64,000 nt of DNA from Mycolicibacterium iranicum (GCF_001650495.1 NZ_LWCS01000054.1:1-64000); one strand, 5' to 3'; positions 8,590 to 17,798 are shown, numbered from the stretch's first letter. Program-made: numbers and translations. Notes: generated by a model not told the origin, from the sequence alone.

Positions 8590-9005
8590 CGTTCGTGTAC
8601 CGGGCGCCCCTGCGCTCCCGCTCCGACGACGTCGACCCGCGGCTGACCCTGCGGCGCGCACTGTCGCTGGGACTGTGCGGGTTTGGCGAACGCGCGCACG
8701 GCTCGCAGCTGGCTCGGCGAGTGGAGCGGTTTGCCGAGGTGCCTGACGGGTCGTTCGTCTGGACCCGCGACGGCGACGGGCTGTACTGGCTGGGCCACAT
8801 CGACGGCCCGTACTTCTACGACGCCGACGGCGCGGGCGTGGATCTCGTCCACGTCCGCCCGTGTCGATGGCGAGACGCTCCCGTCACCGAATCCCGATGC
8901 CCTGCAGCTGTTGTCGCGACGTTCGGCAGAGGCGGCCGCAACTTTCAGCAGATTCACGACGCGCAGGTGAGCCAGCAGACGGTGCAGCTCTGGCAAGGTG
9001 GTTGA
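8586..9005 (+). CDS. Conserved hypothetical protein coupled to menJ
   Basis: The GTG at 8586 overlaps the menJ stop by four bases, so the two are translationally coupled. The 139-residue product is soluble, without signal or membrane segments. It carries a basic N-terminal helix region (LTLRRALSLGLCGFG), an aromatic middle section (FVWTRDGDGLYWLGHIDGPYFYDADG) and a C-terminal part ending in QQTVQLWQGG. I do not recognise the family. Coupling suggests a role alongside MenJ, but nothing in the residues identifies an activity. Confidence 0.75.
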   Translation: MTFVYRAPLRSRSDDVDPRLTLRRALSLGLCGFGERAHGSQLARRVERFAEVPDGSFVWTRDGDGLYWLGHIDGPYFYDADGAGVDLVHVRPCRWRDAPVTESRCPAAVVATFGRGGRNFQQIHDAQVSQQTVQLWQGG

Positions 9006-9089
9006 CCCTCTCGGAGCGGCTGCCAGGGCGGGCCGGGCATCACGTTGATCCCCGGTGACAACGGGCGCACCATGCGCTCGACCACCGGG

Positions 9090-10148
9090 TCAGTTGAGAG
9101 ACTTTGCGAATCCGCTGACGTCGCGCACGCTGGCCGAGAACACATCTGGTAATGCGTTGCCGAACAGCAGGTCTCCGCCGTGACACGTGCCGGCAACGAT
9201 ACGACCGACCGTGGGTACCCCGGCCCGCAGCAGTCTGCGATAATACTGAAGTCCCGCGTCACGCAGTGGATCGAGTTCGTTGACCGAAATAACATGCGGT
9301 GGAAGATCTTTCAAATCTTCATCGGTGGCGACAGACGCCCAGCACGTCGCATCCTGCGCGTGGTTCCCGGCGGGGTCGTAGAGCGATCCGAGGAGCGCCA
9401 ACTGTTCGCAGCTGACGAAGTATCCGTCGTTCTCCTTCAATGACGGCAGGTCCAGGCAATCCTCCAGCCACCGGTTCGAGATGTAGGGGCACTGAGCGTA
9501 GAAACCCGCAATCTCGCTGATCCACTCTTCACGTTTCGCCTTGTGCGCCAACGTCAGAGTCAGATTCCCTCCCCCGGACTCGCCGGAGACGACGACGTGG
9601 CCGACCCCGAGATCGGCCCGGTTCGCGCTGACCCAGCGGACCGCCGCGGCGCAGTCGTTCAACCCGGCGGGGAACGGGTGCGGACCCAATTTGCCGGCGC
9701 TGTTGCGGAATTCGACGCCGACGACCACCAAACCGGTCGAGGCGAGATGCTCGCGCAGCCGGATGTAGGCGAGGTCGCCGGCACTCGCGATCGCCATACC
9801 ACCGCCGTGCAGGTGCACGATGCCGGGGATCGTTCCCTGCGCGTCGGTGGGTCGGCTGATGTAGACGGTGATGTCGTTGCCGTCCGGACCTGGGATCGTC
9901 GACGTGGTCGTCGAGACGTCCGCCGGAGATGGGAGTTCAGCGGCGAGCACGTCGAAGATCGCGCCCATGCCCTCCTCGCTCATCGCGGCGTAGGCATACC
10001 GCTCGTCGAGCGCCGAGTCGACCGACAGACCGCTGGCAGGGAGCCTTCCCTCGAGGCCGAAGCGCGCGAAAGCCGCCACCATGCGTGGGTCCGAGCGGGG
10101 ATCGGTGCCGAGAGTGGCGTCAGGATCGGCGTGGCGTCCAAGCAGCAT
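9090..10148 (-). CDS. Alpha/beta hydrolase, hormone-sensitive-lipase type esterase
   Basis: This 352-residue enzyme belongs to family IV (HSL-like) carboxylesterases. The oxyanion-hole motif HGGG lies in IVHLHGGGMA, and the nucleophile elbow is GESGGG with the catalytic serine. The acid is probably in the ELDPLRDAG stretch, and a late histidine in TCHGG completes the triad. There is no signal peptide, so it should act in the cytosol on short acyl esters. It replaces, at this position, the methyltransferase/secreted-protein pair that I recall between the menJ and menG orthologues in M. tuberculosis. ATG 10148 is the first start. Confidence 0.88.
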   Translation of the reverse strand: MLLGRHADPDATLGTDPRSDPRMVAAFARFGLEGRLPASGLSVDSALDERYAYAAMSEEGMGAIFDVLAAELPSPADVSTTTSTIPGPDGNDITVYISRPTDAQGTIPGIVHLHGGGMAIASAGDLAYIRLREHLASTGLVVVGVEFRNSAGKLGPHPFPAGLNDCAAAVRWVSANRADLGVGHVVVSGESGGGNLTLTLAHKAKREEWISEIAGFYAQCPYISNRWLEDCLDLPSLKENDGYFVSCEQLALLGSLYDPAGNHAQDATCWASVATDEDLKDLPPHVISVNELDPLRDAGLQYYRRLLRAGVPTVGRIVAGTCHGGDLLFGNALPDVFSASVRDVSGFAKSLN

Positions 10149-10195
10149 GACGTGACGCTATCGCCCTGCGCGTGCGGAAACGCCGCTTTCACTTG

Positions 10196-10259
10196 CCGCG
10201 AACGCGCGCGAAATCCCGGAGTTTTCGGCGCGTCGGCGTGCAGACATGCGCGCTCGCGG
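10196..10259. repeat. Intergenic inverted repeat sharing a 26-base arm with the element at 48.1 kb
   Basis: The arms CCGCGAACGCGC (10196-10207) and GCGCGCTCGCGG (10248-10259) pair with one mismatch. The 26 bases 10234-10259 match 48132-48157 at 24 positions, so the two intergenic elements are related copies. This one lies between the divergently placed esterase start and the menG 3' end. Confidence 0.65.
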
Positions 10260-10276
10260 TGCAGGGGTCCGGTCTC

Positions 10277-10963
10277 TCAGGGTTTGGTGGCTGCGTGCAG
10301 TGCCACGATCCCGCCGGACAGATTGCGCCAGCGCACCTCCGCCCACCCGGCCGCCTCGATGCGCCGAGCGAGATCCGCCTGATCGGGCCACGCCCTGATC
10401 GACTCGGCCAGATACACGTACGCGTCGGGATTCGACGACACCGCCGACGCCATCCGCGGCAGCGCCTGCATCAGGTACTCCTTGTAGACGGTGGCGAACA
10501 CCGTATTCGTCGGCGTCGAGAACTCGCACACCACCAACCGGCCGCCCGACCGCGTCACCCGGGCCATCTCCCGCAGGCCCGCCGAGTGGTCGACGACATT
10601 GCGCAGACCGAAGCTGATGGTCACGGCATCGAAGGACTCGTCGGCGAACGGCAGCCTCGTCGCATCCCCGGCGACCTTCGGCACTTTGCGGGCCGCACCC
10701 GCGGCCAGCATCCCCACGGAGAAATCCGCCGCCACACACCACGCGCCCGAGGTGGCCAGCTCCACCGTCGAGACTGCCGTGCCCGCAGCCAGGTCGAGCA
10801 CCTTGTCCGCCGGACTCAGCCGCAGCGCCTCACGCGTGGCACGCCGCCAGAAACGGTCCTGCCCCAGGGAAAGCACCGTGTTGGTGAGGTCGTAGCGGCG
10901 CGCGACCCCGTCGAACATCGACGCCACTTCATGGGGATTCTTCTCCAGCGAGGCGCGGTTCAC
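10277..10963 (-). CDS. menG: Demethylmenaquinone methyltransferase (UbiE/MenG)
   Basis: MenG performs the last ring step of menaquinone synthesis, SAM-dependent C-methylation of demethylmenaquinone at the membrane. The 228 residues are normal for UbiE. The N-terminal signature MFDGVARRYDLTN is diagnostic, followed by the SAM-binding motif LDLAAGTA, ADFSVGML, and the second UbiE signature FGLRNV. The start is GTG at 10963. In M. tuberculosis the orthologue (Rv0558) is often labelled ubiE or menH. The gene stands alone, 92 bases from the divergent SDR start. Confidence 0.95.
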   Translation of the reverse strand: MNRASLEKNPHEVASMFDGVARRYDLTNTVLSLGQDRFWRRATREALRLSPADKVLDLAAGTAVSTVELATSGAWCVAADFSVGMLAAGAARKVPKVAGDATRLPFADESFDAVTISFGLRNVVDHSAGLREMARVTRSGGRLVVCEFSTPTNTVFATVYKEYLMQALPRMASAVSSNPDAYVYLAESIRAWPDQADLARRIEAAGWAEVRWRNLSGGIVALHAATKP

Positions 10964-11054
10964 GCTGCCGAACGTATCAGGCAGCCGGCTGGGAGTCGGC
11001 TGTGCGCTCGTTGCGAACGGGAATCAGATGGGGCCCACAGGGCATTAACCGGCT

Positions 11055-11879
11055 ATGAGCGAAAAAGTTTGGTTCATCACAGGTGCTTCGCGCGGTTTCG
11101 GGCGCGAGTGGACGATCGCGGCGCTGGAACGCGGCGACAAGGTTGCCGCCACCGCCCGCGACGTGTCCACGCTGGACGACCTCGCGGCGAAGTTCGGTGA
11201 GGCGCTGCTGCCGATCACGCTCGACGTGACCGACCGCAACGCCGACTTCGCCGCAGTCACCGCGGCCCACGACCACTTCGGTCGGCTCGACGTCGTCGTC
11301 AACAACGCCGGCTACGGGCAGTTCGGCATGCTCGAAGAGCTCTCCGAGGAGGAAGCCCGCGGCCAGATCGAGACCAATGTCTTCGGCGCGCTGTGGGTCA
11401 CACAGGCAGCGCTGCCCTATCTGCGTGCGCAAGGCAGCGGCCACCTCATCCAGGTGTCCTCGATCGGCGGCGTGACCGCCTTCCCCAACCTGAGCCTCTA
11501 CCACGCCTCCAAGTGGGCGCTGGAGGGCTTCTCGCAATCACTGGCCCAAGAGGTCGCCGACTTCGGCGTCCACGTCACGCTGATCGAGCCGGGCGGGTTC
11601 TCCACCGACTGGGCGGGCCCGTCGTCCAAGCACGCCACCCCGCTGCCTGCCTACGACGAACTGCGAGTGAAGAACGAGAAGTGGCGCGCCGAGCGCACCG
11701 CCCGGCCGGGCGACCCTCAGGCCTCCGCCAGGGCGCTTCTCACGGTCGTCGACGCCCCCTCACCGCCCCTGCGGGTGTTCTTCGGTGAGGTTCCGCTGCA
11801 GCTGGCCAAGGCGGACTACGAAAGCCGGCTTGCTAACTGGGAGCAGTGGCAGCCGGTAGCGCTCGAAGCCCAGGGCTGA
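11055..11879 (+). CDS. Short-chain dehydrogenase/reductase
   Basis: A classical SDR of 274 residues. The nucleotide motif is TGASRGFG near residues 9-16, NNAGYG marks the central strand, the catalytic serine is in IQVSSIGG, and YHASK provides the catalytic Tyr and Lys. The arginine/serine around the first strand suggests NADP(H), which is inference. The length and the C-terminal extension resemble the retinol-dehydrogenase-like oxidoreductases common in mycobacteria. The substrate is unknown. It is followed after two bases by a small membrane protein, so the two are probably cotranscribed. Confidence 0.9.
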   Translation: MSEKVWFITGASRGFGREWTIAALERGDKVAATARDVSTLDDLAAKFGEALLPITLDVTDRNADFAAVTAAHDHFGRLDVVVNNAGYGQFGMLEELSEEEARGQIETNVFGALWVTQAALPYLRAQGSGHLIQVSSIGGVTAFPNLSLYHASKWALEGFSQSLAQEVADFGVHVTLIEPGGFSTDWAGPSSKHATPLPAYDELRVKNEKWRAERTARPGDPQASARALLTVVDAPSPPLRVFFGEVPLQLAKADYESRLANWEQWQPVALEAQG

Positions 11880-11881
11880 CC

Positions 11882-12064
11882 ATGGCGCGCGGCGATCACC
11901 CCATCCGGACCCCGTTCTACGGAGTGCTGCTGTCGGCCGCCGCATTCCTGTTCTGCTGGGCCGCCGCGGTCATCACGGTGACGTGGCTGGCGGCGACGAT
12001 CTACATCGTCGCCGCGATCGCGGCAGGTATCGGGCTCGTGATGACGCTGCGGGACTACGGCTGA
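11882..12064 (+). CDS. Small two-helix membrane protein
   Basis: The 60-residue product starts at ATG 11882, two bases after the SDR stop. It has a short polar N-terminus (MARGDHPIRTPFYG), two hydrophobic helices (about 15-34 and 37-54) and a short TLRDYG tail. The gene converges on the mannosyltransferase with a ten-base gap. The function is unknown; the residues show only a membrane hairpin. Confidence 0.65.
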   Translation: MARGDHPIRTPFYGVLLSAAAFLFCWAAAVITVTWLAATIYIVAAIAAGIGLVMTLRDYG

Positions 12065-12074
12065 GCCGGACGGG

Positions 12075-13202
12075 TCACGCTGCACGCAGGGCGCGGGCGC
12101 CCATGACGGCTTCGTAGTGGCCGATGAGCTCGTCACAGATCACCGGCCACGTCCGACCGAGCACGCTCTTGCGCGCCGCCACTGAGTATCGGCGGCGTTC
12201 GGCGACCAGGTGGTCGACGGATTCGGACAGCCTGTCTTCGAATTCGCTGACCGGCAGCAGAAGGCCGGTACGGTAGGGCGCCACCAGATCGCGAGGTCCT
12301 CCCGCGTCGGGGGCGATGACCGGCAGCCCGGACGCCATGGCCTCCTGAACGGCCTGGCAGAACGTCTCGTGCTCGCCGGCGTGCACGAACACATCCATGC
12401 TGGCGTACGCGGCGGCGAGCTGCTCGCCGTACAGTGCGCCGGTGAAAATCGCTCGCGGGAAATCGGTTTCGAGCTTGGCACGGTCGACGCCATCACCGAC
12501 GATCACCACTTGCACATCGTCGCGGGCGTGCAGCGGGGCGAGCCGCTCGACGTGCTTCTCGGGGGCGAGCCTGCCGACGAACCCGACGATCGGCCTGCCG
12601 TCCGGGGACCAGGACTGCCGCAGCCGGTCGTCTCGCGCAGACGGCGCGAAACCCGTCACGTCGACCCCGCGACCCCACTTGTGGACCCGCGGGATTCGAT
12701 GTGCGACAAGATCTTCCATCGCTGCAGTAGACGGCGCGAGAGTCCTGTCGGCTTTGCTGTGCAGGCGCCGGGTCCAGGCCCATGACGCACGCGAGAGCGC
12801 ACCGATGCCGTAGCTCTGGGCGAAACCGGCGACGTCGGTCTGGAACACCGCCACTGTCGGGATGCCGAGGTGACGCGCCACGTGCACACCGCCCCACCCG
12901 AGCAGCGCCGGCGACGCGAGATGGATGACGTCGGGGTCGAAACCACGCAGGACACCGACCATCCGCGGCCGCGGTACACCCAGCGGAAGCGATGTGACCT
13001 TCGGAAACATCATCGACGGAACCCGGTGGATGCGGACTCCGTCGTGCAGCTTGTCGGCGGGCGGCTCGCCCCGAGGGGTGTCGGGGGCAATGACGATGAC
13101 CTCGTGACCCGTGCGACGCATGTGCTCGATGACCCGAAGCACCGAGTTGGTGACACCGTTGACATTCGGGAGGAACGATTCTGCGACGATTGCAACGCGC
13201 AC
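12075..13202 (-). CDS. mgtA: GT4 alpha-mannosyltransferase (MgtA/PimB'-like)
   Basis: A GT-B retaining glycosyltransferase of 375 residues. The N-terminal domain opens VRVAIVAESFLPNVNGV, with the GVTNSV acceptor-side loop. The C-terminal donor domain has GFVGRLAPEKHVERL, and the EX7E motif falls in HAGEHETFCQAVQEAMASGLPVI. The closest mycobacterial protein by position and sequence is Rv0557 (MgtA), a GDP-mannose-dependent enzyme that mannosylates a glucuronosyl diacylglycerol and has been linked to lipomannan-type glycolipids. GTG 13202 is chosen because it yields the family N-terminus; the longer frame would run into the promoter of the divergent lipoprotein gene. Confidence 0.88.
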   Translation of the reverse strand: MRVAIVAESFLPNVNGVTNSVLRVIEHMRRTGHEVIVIAPDTPRGEPPADKLHDGVRIHRVPSMMFPKVTSLPLGVPRPRMVGVLRGFDPDVIHLASPALLGWGGVHVARHLGIPTVAVFQTDVAGFAQSYGIGALSRASWAWTRRLHSKADRTLAPSTAAMEDLVAHRIPRVHKWGRGVDVTGFAPSARDDRLRQSWSPDGRPIVGFVGRLAPEKHVERLAPLHARDDVQVVIVGDGVDRAKLETDFPRAIFTGALYGEQLAAAYASMDVFVHAGEHETFCQAVQEAMASGLPVIAPDAGGPRDLVAPYRTGLLLPVSEFEDRLSESVDHLVAERRRYSVAARKSVLGRTWPVICDELIGHYEAVMGARALRAA

Positions 13203-13336
13203 ACCGCGACAGTGACATCGCCACCTGTCCCGAAGGTTGCGCACAGGGATATGTCGCACGAATTGCGGGTGCGGCGCGACCCGCGGTTCACTCCGAAAGA
13301 CATGCTTGGCGGCGGCATCGCGGCGAGGATGGGTGC

Positions 13337-14023
13337 ATGCGTCTGATTCGCCCGCTGATCGTGATGTCGGCGCTCCTGCTGCTGGTGCCCGCCGCCGGAT
13401 GCTCCAAGCAGGTCACCGGCATGCCCCTGACGTCGTCGGAGACGGCGCCGTTGGCCGTGTCCGAGGACGGGTTCGGCATCGTCGTCGGGTACGACGACGC
13501 ACCCGCAAAGATCGAGATCTACACCGAACCGCAGTGCAGCCACTGCGCAGACCTGCAGCGGGATTTCGGCGACCAGCTCGCCTACAACATCACGGTGGGC
13601 ACCGTGCAGGTCACCTACCGGCCGCTGACATTCCTCGATGACGAGGACGACGGGTATTCCGCCATCGTCGCCAACGCCCTGTTCCTGGCCACCGAAGCCG
13701 TGGACAACTCGGCGGCCACGGGCACACAGTTCCAGCGTTTCGTCGAGGAGTTGTGGTTCAACCAGGACCCCGGCGGTGAGCCGTTCTCCGGCGACGAACT
13801 ACACGACATGGCCAGCTCGGCGGGTCTCCCCGATCTCGTCGCCAACAACGTCGCCGACGACAAAGAGGGCGTCGACGTACTCGACATGGAGGAGACAAAC
13901 TTCGGCCTGCTCTACGACATCGACCCCGTCGACACCGGCACCCCGACCGTCTACGACCTGAATGCCGGCGAGAAACTCGACATCTTCGACGAGAACTGGC
14001 TCAGCGACCTTCTGCAGCCGTGA
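13337..14023 (+). CDS. DsbA-like thioredoxin-fold lipoprotein
   Basis: The 228-residue protein has a lipoprotein signal: basic start MRLIRPL, a hydrophobic stretch, and a lipobox VPAAGC with the acylated cysteine at residue 22. The mature part is a thioredoxin fold with the CxxC motif EPQCSHC (Cys67, Cys70), resembling DsbA/DsbG-type thiol-disulfide proteins or their mycobacterial membrane-anchored relatives. It is expected on the outer face of the cytoplasmic membrane. Its 3' end overlaps the opposing Rv0556-like gene by 23 bases. ATG 13337 is required for the signal peptide; the upstream extension of the frame is not plausible. I do not recall it at this position in M. tuberculosis. Confidence 0.88.
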   Translation: MRLIRPLIVMSALLLLVPAAGCSKQVTGMPLTSSETAPLAVSEDGFGIVVGYDDAPAKIEIYTEPQCSHCADLQRDFGDQLAYNITVGTVQVTYRPLTFLDDEDDGYSAIVANALFLATEAVDNSAATGTQFQRFVEELWFNQDPGGEPFSGDELHDMASSAGLPDLVANNVADDKEGVDVLDMEETNFGLLYDIDPVDTGTPTVYDLNAGEKLDIFDENWLSDLLQP

Positions 14024-14540
14024 CCAGTTCGGCGTTGCGACGCTCACGGCGCCGCTCGAGCGCCGCCGTGCCCGTCAGCGCGAGACCCGCGACCAACCAT
14101 CCGACGACCGCGATCGAGCCGGCGGGCACGATCGCCAATGCCGCGTTGCGGTGTTGTACGCGAACCAGATCCGGGTCGTTGGTGTCGTACTCGACATAGA
14201 TGCGCATGCCGTCTTCGAGTTCCGACGGGTACAGCACCCCGAGTTCAGGCCGGTAGGTGACCCGGTCGGGGGTGACGAACTCGATGGTGGAGCGCCGCTG
14301 GCCCGCGTCAAGCACGGTGGCTTCCGCGACACCGAGATTGCGTTCGATCTGCCGGTCGTTGCGCCATGCCCCGGCCACCAGAAGCACCGACTGCAGTGTC
14401 ACCAGACAGGCCGCCGCGACGATGCCGAGGCGGATACGCCGAAACGCCCTGGCGCTGCGGGTCTCTCCTGGTTCGCCGTAGAGGTGCGGGACGATGACCG
14501 GTTTGGCCCGGTGCCACAACGCCGTCAGGCGCTGTTTCAC
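14001..14540 (-). CDS. DUF3592-like two-helix membrane protein (Rv0556-like)
   Basis: The 179-residue protein has two membrane segments (about 37-58 and 138-162) flanking an extracytoplasmic beta domain containing TIEFVTPDRVTYRPE and YVEYDTNDPDLVRV. The V-Y-xx-xxP layout is that of DUF3592-type domains. The start is GTG 14540, overlapping the menD stop as GTGA, so it is translationally coupled to menD and part of the bpoC-menD operon, as I recall for Rv0556 in M. tuberculosis. No enzymatic residues are apparent. The C-terminal 23 bases overlap the opposing lipoprotein gene. Confidence 0.82.
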   Translation of the reverse strand: MKQRLTALWHRAKPVIVPHLYGEPGETRSARAFRRIRLGIVAAACLVTLQSVLLVAGAWRNDRQIERNLGVAEATVLDAGQRRSTIEFVTPDRVTYRPELGVLYPSELEDGMRIYVEYDTNDPDLVRVQHRNAALAIVPAGSIAVVGWLVAGLALTGTAALERRRERRNAELVTAAEGR

Positions 14541-16177
14541 AACTCGGCCTTGATCGACGCGTGCAGCGCGCGCAGCGACGACCTGTCCGCCTTGACCTCC
14601 AGCACCCGCATACCGTCGACGTCGTCGTCGAGGGCCTCGGCCAGTTGGCCGGCCTCGATCTGACGGCTCTCCACGTGATAGGCCCGGCACAGCGCACCCA
14701 CGTCGACGTCGTGCGGGGTGCCGAAGATGCGCGAGGACACATCGGAGAACCGCTTGTCCCCCTGCTCGAGCAACTCGAAAATGCCGCCGCCGTTGTCGTT
14801 GGACACCACGATCGTCAGCTTGGTCGGCGTCGGCTCCGTCGGCCCCACCAGAAGTCCCGAGCTGTCGTGAACAAATGTCAGATCGCCGATCAGCGCGACG
14901 GTGCGGCCGCCGGTGGCGCGCTCGTGGGCGAGCGCGGCGCCGATGGCCGTCGACACCGTGCCGTCGATCCCGGCCACACCCCGGTTGGAGCGCACCTTCA
15001 CGCCTTCGGTGTTGAAGCCGACCAGTGCGATGTCGCGGACGGGGTTCGACGCCCCGAGAACCAACTGATCGCCGGGGCGTACCGCGTCGGCGAGGGCCGC
15101 GGCCACGTGCAGACCGGTGGTCAGCGGGTGGGCCTGCAGTTGCCCGCGGACCGCGTCGATGGCGCGGCGGTTCGCGTCGGCGCAGCGGTGCAGCCATTCC
15201 GGGGAAGGCTCTCCGGAAAGAACCGCCCTGGTGCCTGTCGCCTGCGAGTTGCCCGACACATCCGGCCAGCGTGGACCGGTGGTCAGCGCGAAGACCGGAA
15301 CCGTGGGATCGGCGAGCAGCGCCGACACCGGACGGTGCAGCGTTGGCCGACCGAGCATCAGGACCTGTTTGGGCCGGAGCAGCCGCAGCGCCAGCGGGTG
15401 CAGGGGAGTCTGCGCGTAGGGTGCTGTCGGTTCGGCGACGGTCGGCAGGTGGGCGAGGTTCGGATGGCTGCCCGCACCGTGCCCGGCGATGACCACCGTG
15501 TCCGGGGTCAGATCGATGTCGAGCGGCTGATCGAAAGTTACCGGAGGGGTGTAGGTCCACGGCTTGCCGTCGGGACGTCCCTCGGGCGCGTAGGGCCTGC
15601 CCGGTTCCGCGGCGTCAGGCACCAACGGCTCCCGCAACGGGATGTCGAACTGCACCGGACCCGCGTTCGCCGAGCGAGAGCCGATGGCGGCGGCCAACAC
15701 TCGGCACGTCGCCGAGCGCCACTGCGCGTTCGACGACTCAGGATCGGCGTTCTCCTCGGCAAGGCCCAGACTGATCATCGCGCGGACCTGCGTCCCGAAA
15801 TAACCGAGCTGCTCGAACGTCTGGTTCGCACCGGTGCCGAGCAATTCGTAGGGCCGATTCGCCGACAGAACGATCAGCGGCACGCGCGCGTAGTTGGCCT
15901 CGACGACGGCCGGCCCGAGGTTGGCGACGGCCGTCCCCGACGTCATCGCCACGCACACCGGCGCACGTTCGGCGACTGCGAGTCCGATGGCCAGGAAACC
16001 TGCGGTGCGCTCGTCGATGCGGACGTGCAGGCGCAGCCTGCCTGCGCGGTCGGCGTCGTGCAGCGCGAAGGCCAGGGGCGCGTTGCGGGACCCCGGACAC
16101 AGGACGACGTCGCGGACGCCGCCGCGGACGAGTTCGTCCACGACCACGCGTGCCTGCGTCGTCGAGGGATTCACCAC
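14537..16177 (-). CDS. menD: MenD, SEPHCHC synthase
   Basis: MenD is a thiamine-diphosphate enzyme that adds the succinyl semialdehyde unit from 2-oxoglutarate to isochorismate, the first committed step to menaquinone. The 546 residues show the MenD N-terminus (CPGSRNAPLAFAL), the activating glutamate in RIDERTAGF, and the ThDP-binding region GIDGTVSTAIGAALA with LIGDLTFVHD and NDNGGGIF near the C-terminus. Translation begins at GTG 16177 or the GTG next to it. The start overlaps the bpoC stop by one base (TAGTG), and the stop overlaps the next gene, so the three genes are coupled. Confidence 0.96.
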   Translation of the reverse strand: MVNPSTTQARVVVDELVRGGVRDVVLCPGSRNAPLAFALHDADRAGRLRLHVRIDERTAGFLAIGLAVAERAPVCVAMTSGTAVANLGPAVVEANYARVPLIVLSANRPYELLGTGANQTFEQLGYFGTQVRAMISLGLAEENADPESSNAQWRSATCRVLAAAIGSRSANAGPVQFDIPLREPLVPDAAEPGRPYAPEGRPDGKPWTYTPPVTFDQPLDIDLTPDTVVIAGHGAGSHPNLAHLPTVAEPTAPYAQTPLHPLALRLLRPKQVLMLGRPTLHRPVSALLADPTVPVFALTTGPRWPDVSGNSQATGTRAVLSGEPSPEWLHRCADANRRAIDAVRGQLQAHPLTTGLHVAAALADAVRPGDQLVLGASNPVRDIALVGFNTEGVKVRSNRGVAGIDGTVSTAIGAALAHERATGGRTVALIGDLTFVHDSSGLLVGPTEPTPTKLTIVVSNDNGGGIFELLEQGDKRFSDVSSRIFGTPHDVDVGALCRAYHVESRQIEAGQLAEALDDDVDGMRVLEVKADRSSLRALHASIKAEL

Positions 16178-16959
16178 TACAGGGTATCGGCGAAGAAATT
16201 GAGGATCGCGGTGTTGACGACCTCGGGCTTCTCGATGAAGCCCAGATGACCGGTGTCGGGGATCTCCAGAAAGCGCCCGTTGGGCAGCGCGTTGGCGACC
16301 TCGCGGCCGAGGTGCGGCGGCAGTACGACGTCATCGGCGAATCCGATCACCAGCGTCGGGATCGTCACGTTCTGGTAGGCGGCCAGCCTGTTCTCCCGCG
16401 GCGCGATGGTGAGGTGCGTGCGCATGCCCGGCGTCGGCTTCTGCGGCCACATCGTGAACATGTCGATCCAGTCCCGCACCGCGTGGTCGTCGTTCAGCGT
16501 CTTGGGTGAAAAGCTTTCCAGCAGACGGACTTTTGCGTCGAACTCGGCCGGCAGGGAGATGCCGGATTCCGCCAGCGCCTTTTCGCCCTGCCAGAAGAAG
16601 TCGCGGGTGCGGTCGTGGCGGCCTCGGGTGGCCATCAGCACCGCCGATCTCACCAGTTCGGGGCGCGCAACCATCAGCTCCTGCGCGATGTAGGAGCCCA
16701 TCGAGACGCCGACGATGCGCACCGGGGCGAGGTCCATCTGCTCGATCAGCGCGGCGGTGTCGCCGACCATCGTCTCGGTGGTGAAACCCTCGGCGGCCTC
16801 GGTGGCGCCGATCCCCCGGTTGTCGAACGTCACACATCGGTAACCGGCACGAGTGAAGGCGGGCACCTGATGCAGGTGCCAGGTGCGGCCCGCACCGCCG
16901 CGACCTGCGATGAAGAGCACCGGATCGCCGGTACCGCGGTCATCGAATGCCAAATTCAC
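16177..16959 (-). CDS. bpoC: BpoC-like alpha/beta hydrolase of the men locus
   Basis: A 260-residue alpha/beta hydrolase. The N-terminus is VNLAFDDRGTGDPVLFIAGRGG, the nucleophile elbow is GVSMGS (serine), the acid is in VIGFADD, and the histidine in DTGHLGF. Its position directly upstream of and overlapping menD suggests the MenH step (SHCHC synthase) or MenI-like thioesterase work, but annotators call the M. tuberculosis orthologue (Rv0554) a putative non-haem bromoperoxidase. The pathway step is inferred from context only. GTG 16959 is chosen because it reproduces the family start; an ATG 14 codons upstream is possible. Confidence 0.88.
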   Translation of the reverse strand: MNLAFDDRGTGDPVLFIAGRGGAGRTWHLHQVPAFTRAGYRCVTFDNRGIGATEAAEGFTTETMVGDTAALIEQMDLAPVRIVGVSMGSYIAQELMVARPELVRSAVLMATRGRHDRTRDFFWQGEKALAESGISLPAEFDAKVRLLESFSPKTLNDDHAVRDWIDMFTMWPQKPTPGMRTHLTIAPRENRLAAYQNVTIPTLVIGFADDVVLPPHLGREVANALPNGRFLEIPDTGHLGFIEKPEVVNTAILNFFADTL

Positions 16960-17039
16960 CCCGACGACGCTACTTACCGCAAATCGGGCGCGCTCATGCA
17001 CCCTGGGCGTCGCTCAGCGCGCCGCCGTTCGCGCCGCGA

Positions 17040-17780
17040 TTACGGCGCGTTGAGCGATGCGGAGCGTCGTTTTCCGCGCCGGAGTCGCTTGAGGGCGGCG
17101 TCCCAGAGCAGGCCGGTCGAGGCGGCCAGCGCGGCGGGTTTGACCATCTCCTTGCCCATCATCGCGGTGGCCAGAGCCTTGGTACTCGCCGAAGCCTTCG
17201 ACATGTGCCCGGAGTCGAACGGCGGCTGCGGGTCGTACTCCATCGACAGCTGAATCGCCTTGGCCTTGGCCTCCCCGCCGATACGGCCCGCGAGCCACAA
17301 CCCCAGGTCGATACCCGCCGACACTCCGGCCGCAGTCACGGTCTTGTCGTCGGCCTCGACGATGCGCTGATCGCCGACCGGCTGCGCGCCGAAGGTCTTG
17401 AGCACCGGCAGCGCCGCCCAGTGCGACGTCGCACGCTTGCCGTCGAGCACACCCGCCGCTGCCAGGATTATCGAGCCCGAGCACACCGACGTCGTCCACG
17501 TCGACGTCTGGTGCGCGTGGCGCACCCAGTCGAGCACCTTCTGGTCGCGGGCGTGTTCCATGGTCGCGAACCCGCCGGGGATCAGGATGATGTCGGGTGA
17601 CGGAGTCTCGTCGAAGCTGTGCGTGGCCCCGACGAGTAGCACGTGCGAGTCCGCGGCGATCGGGCCCGGCTCGTGCCATACGAACCGCACCTCGGTGTCG
17701 GGCAGCCAGCGCAGGCTCTCATAGGGCCCGATGAAGTCCAGCGCCGTGAAACCCGGATAGAGCATGATGGCGGCCTGCAT
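17040..17780 (-). CDS. DJ-1/PfpI family protein
   Basis: The 246-residue protein is a class I glutamine-amidotransferase-like fold. The nucleophile cysteine sits in SVCSGS on the elbow after WTTS, preceded by LIPGGFAT, and TAAGVSAGIDLGL forms the second conserved block. This matches the isonitrile hydratase/GlxA-like branch. A basic C-terminal extension (LKRLRRGKRR) is unusual. It lies 18 bases downstream of a GlxA-type regulator containing the same fold, so the pair looks like regulator plus related enzyme. The substrate is unknown. The pair is inserted between bpoC and menC, which I recall as adjacent in M. tuberculosis. Confidence 0.88.
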   Translation of the reverse strand: MQAAIMLYPGFTALDFIGPYESLRWLPDTEVRFVWHEPGPIAADSHVLLVGATHSFDETPSPDIILIPGGFATMEHARDQKVLDWVRHAHQTSTWTTSVCSGSIILAAAGVLDGKRATSHWAALPVLKTFGAQPVGDQRIVEADDKTVTAAGVSAGIDLGLWLAGRIGGEAKAKAIQLSMEYDPQPPFDSGHMSKASASTKALATAMMGKEMVKPAALAASTGLLWDAALKRLRRGKRRSASLNAP

Positions 17781-17798
17781 GGTGAATCTCCTTCTGTG

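Noticed and set aside
14561..16249. 562-residue plus-strand open frame over menD
   Set aside because: It lies antisense to menD, which has all its motifs; the frame has no recognisable domain and is rich in Arg, Gly and Val as expected for a mirror frame.
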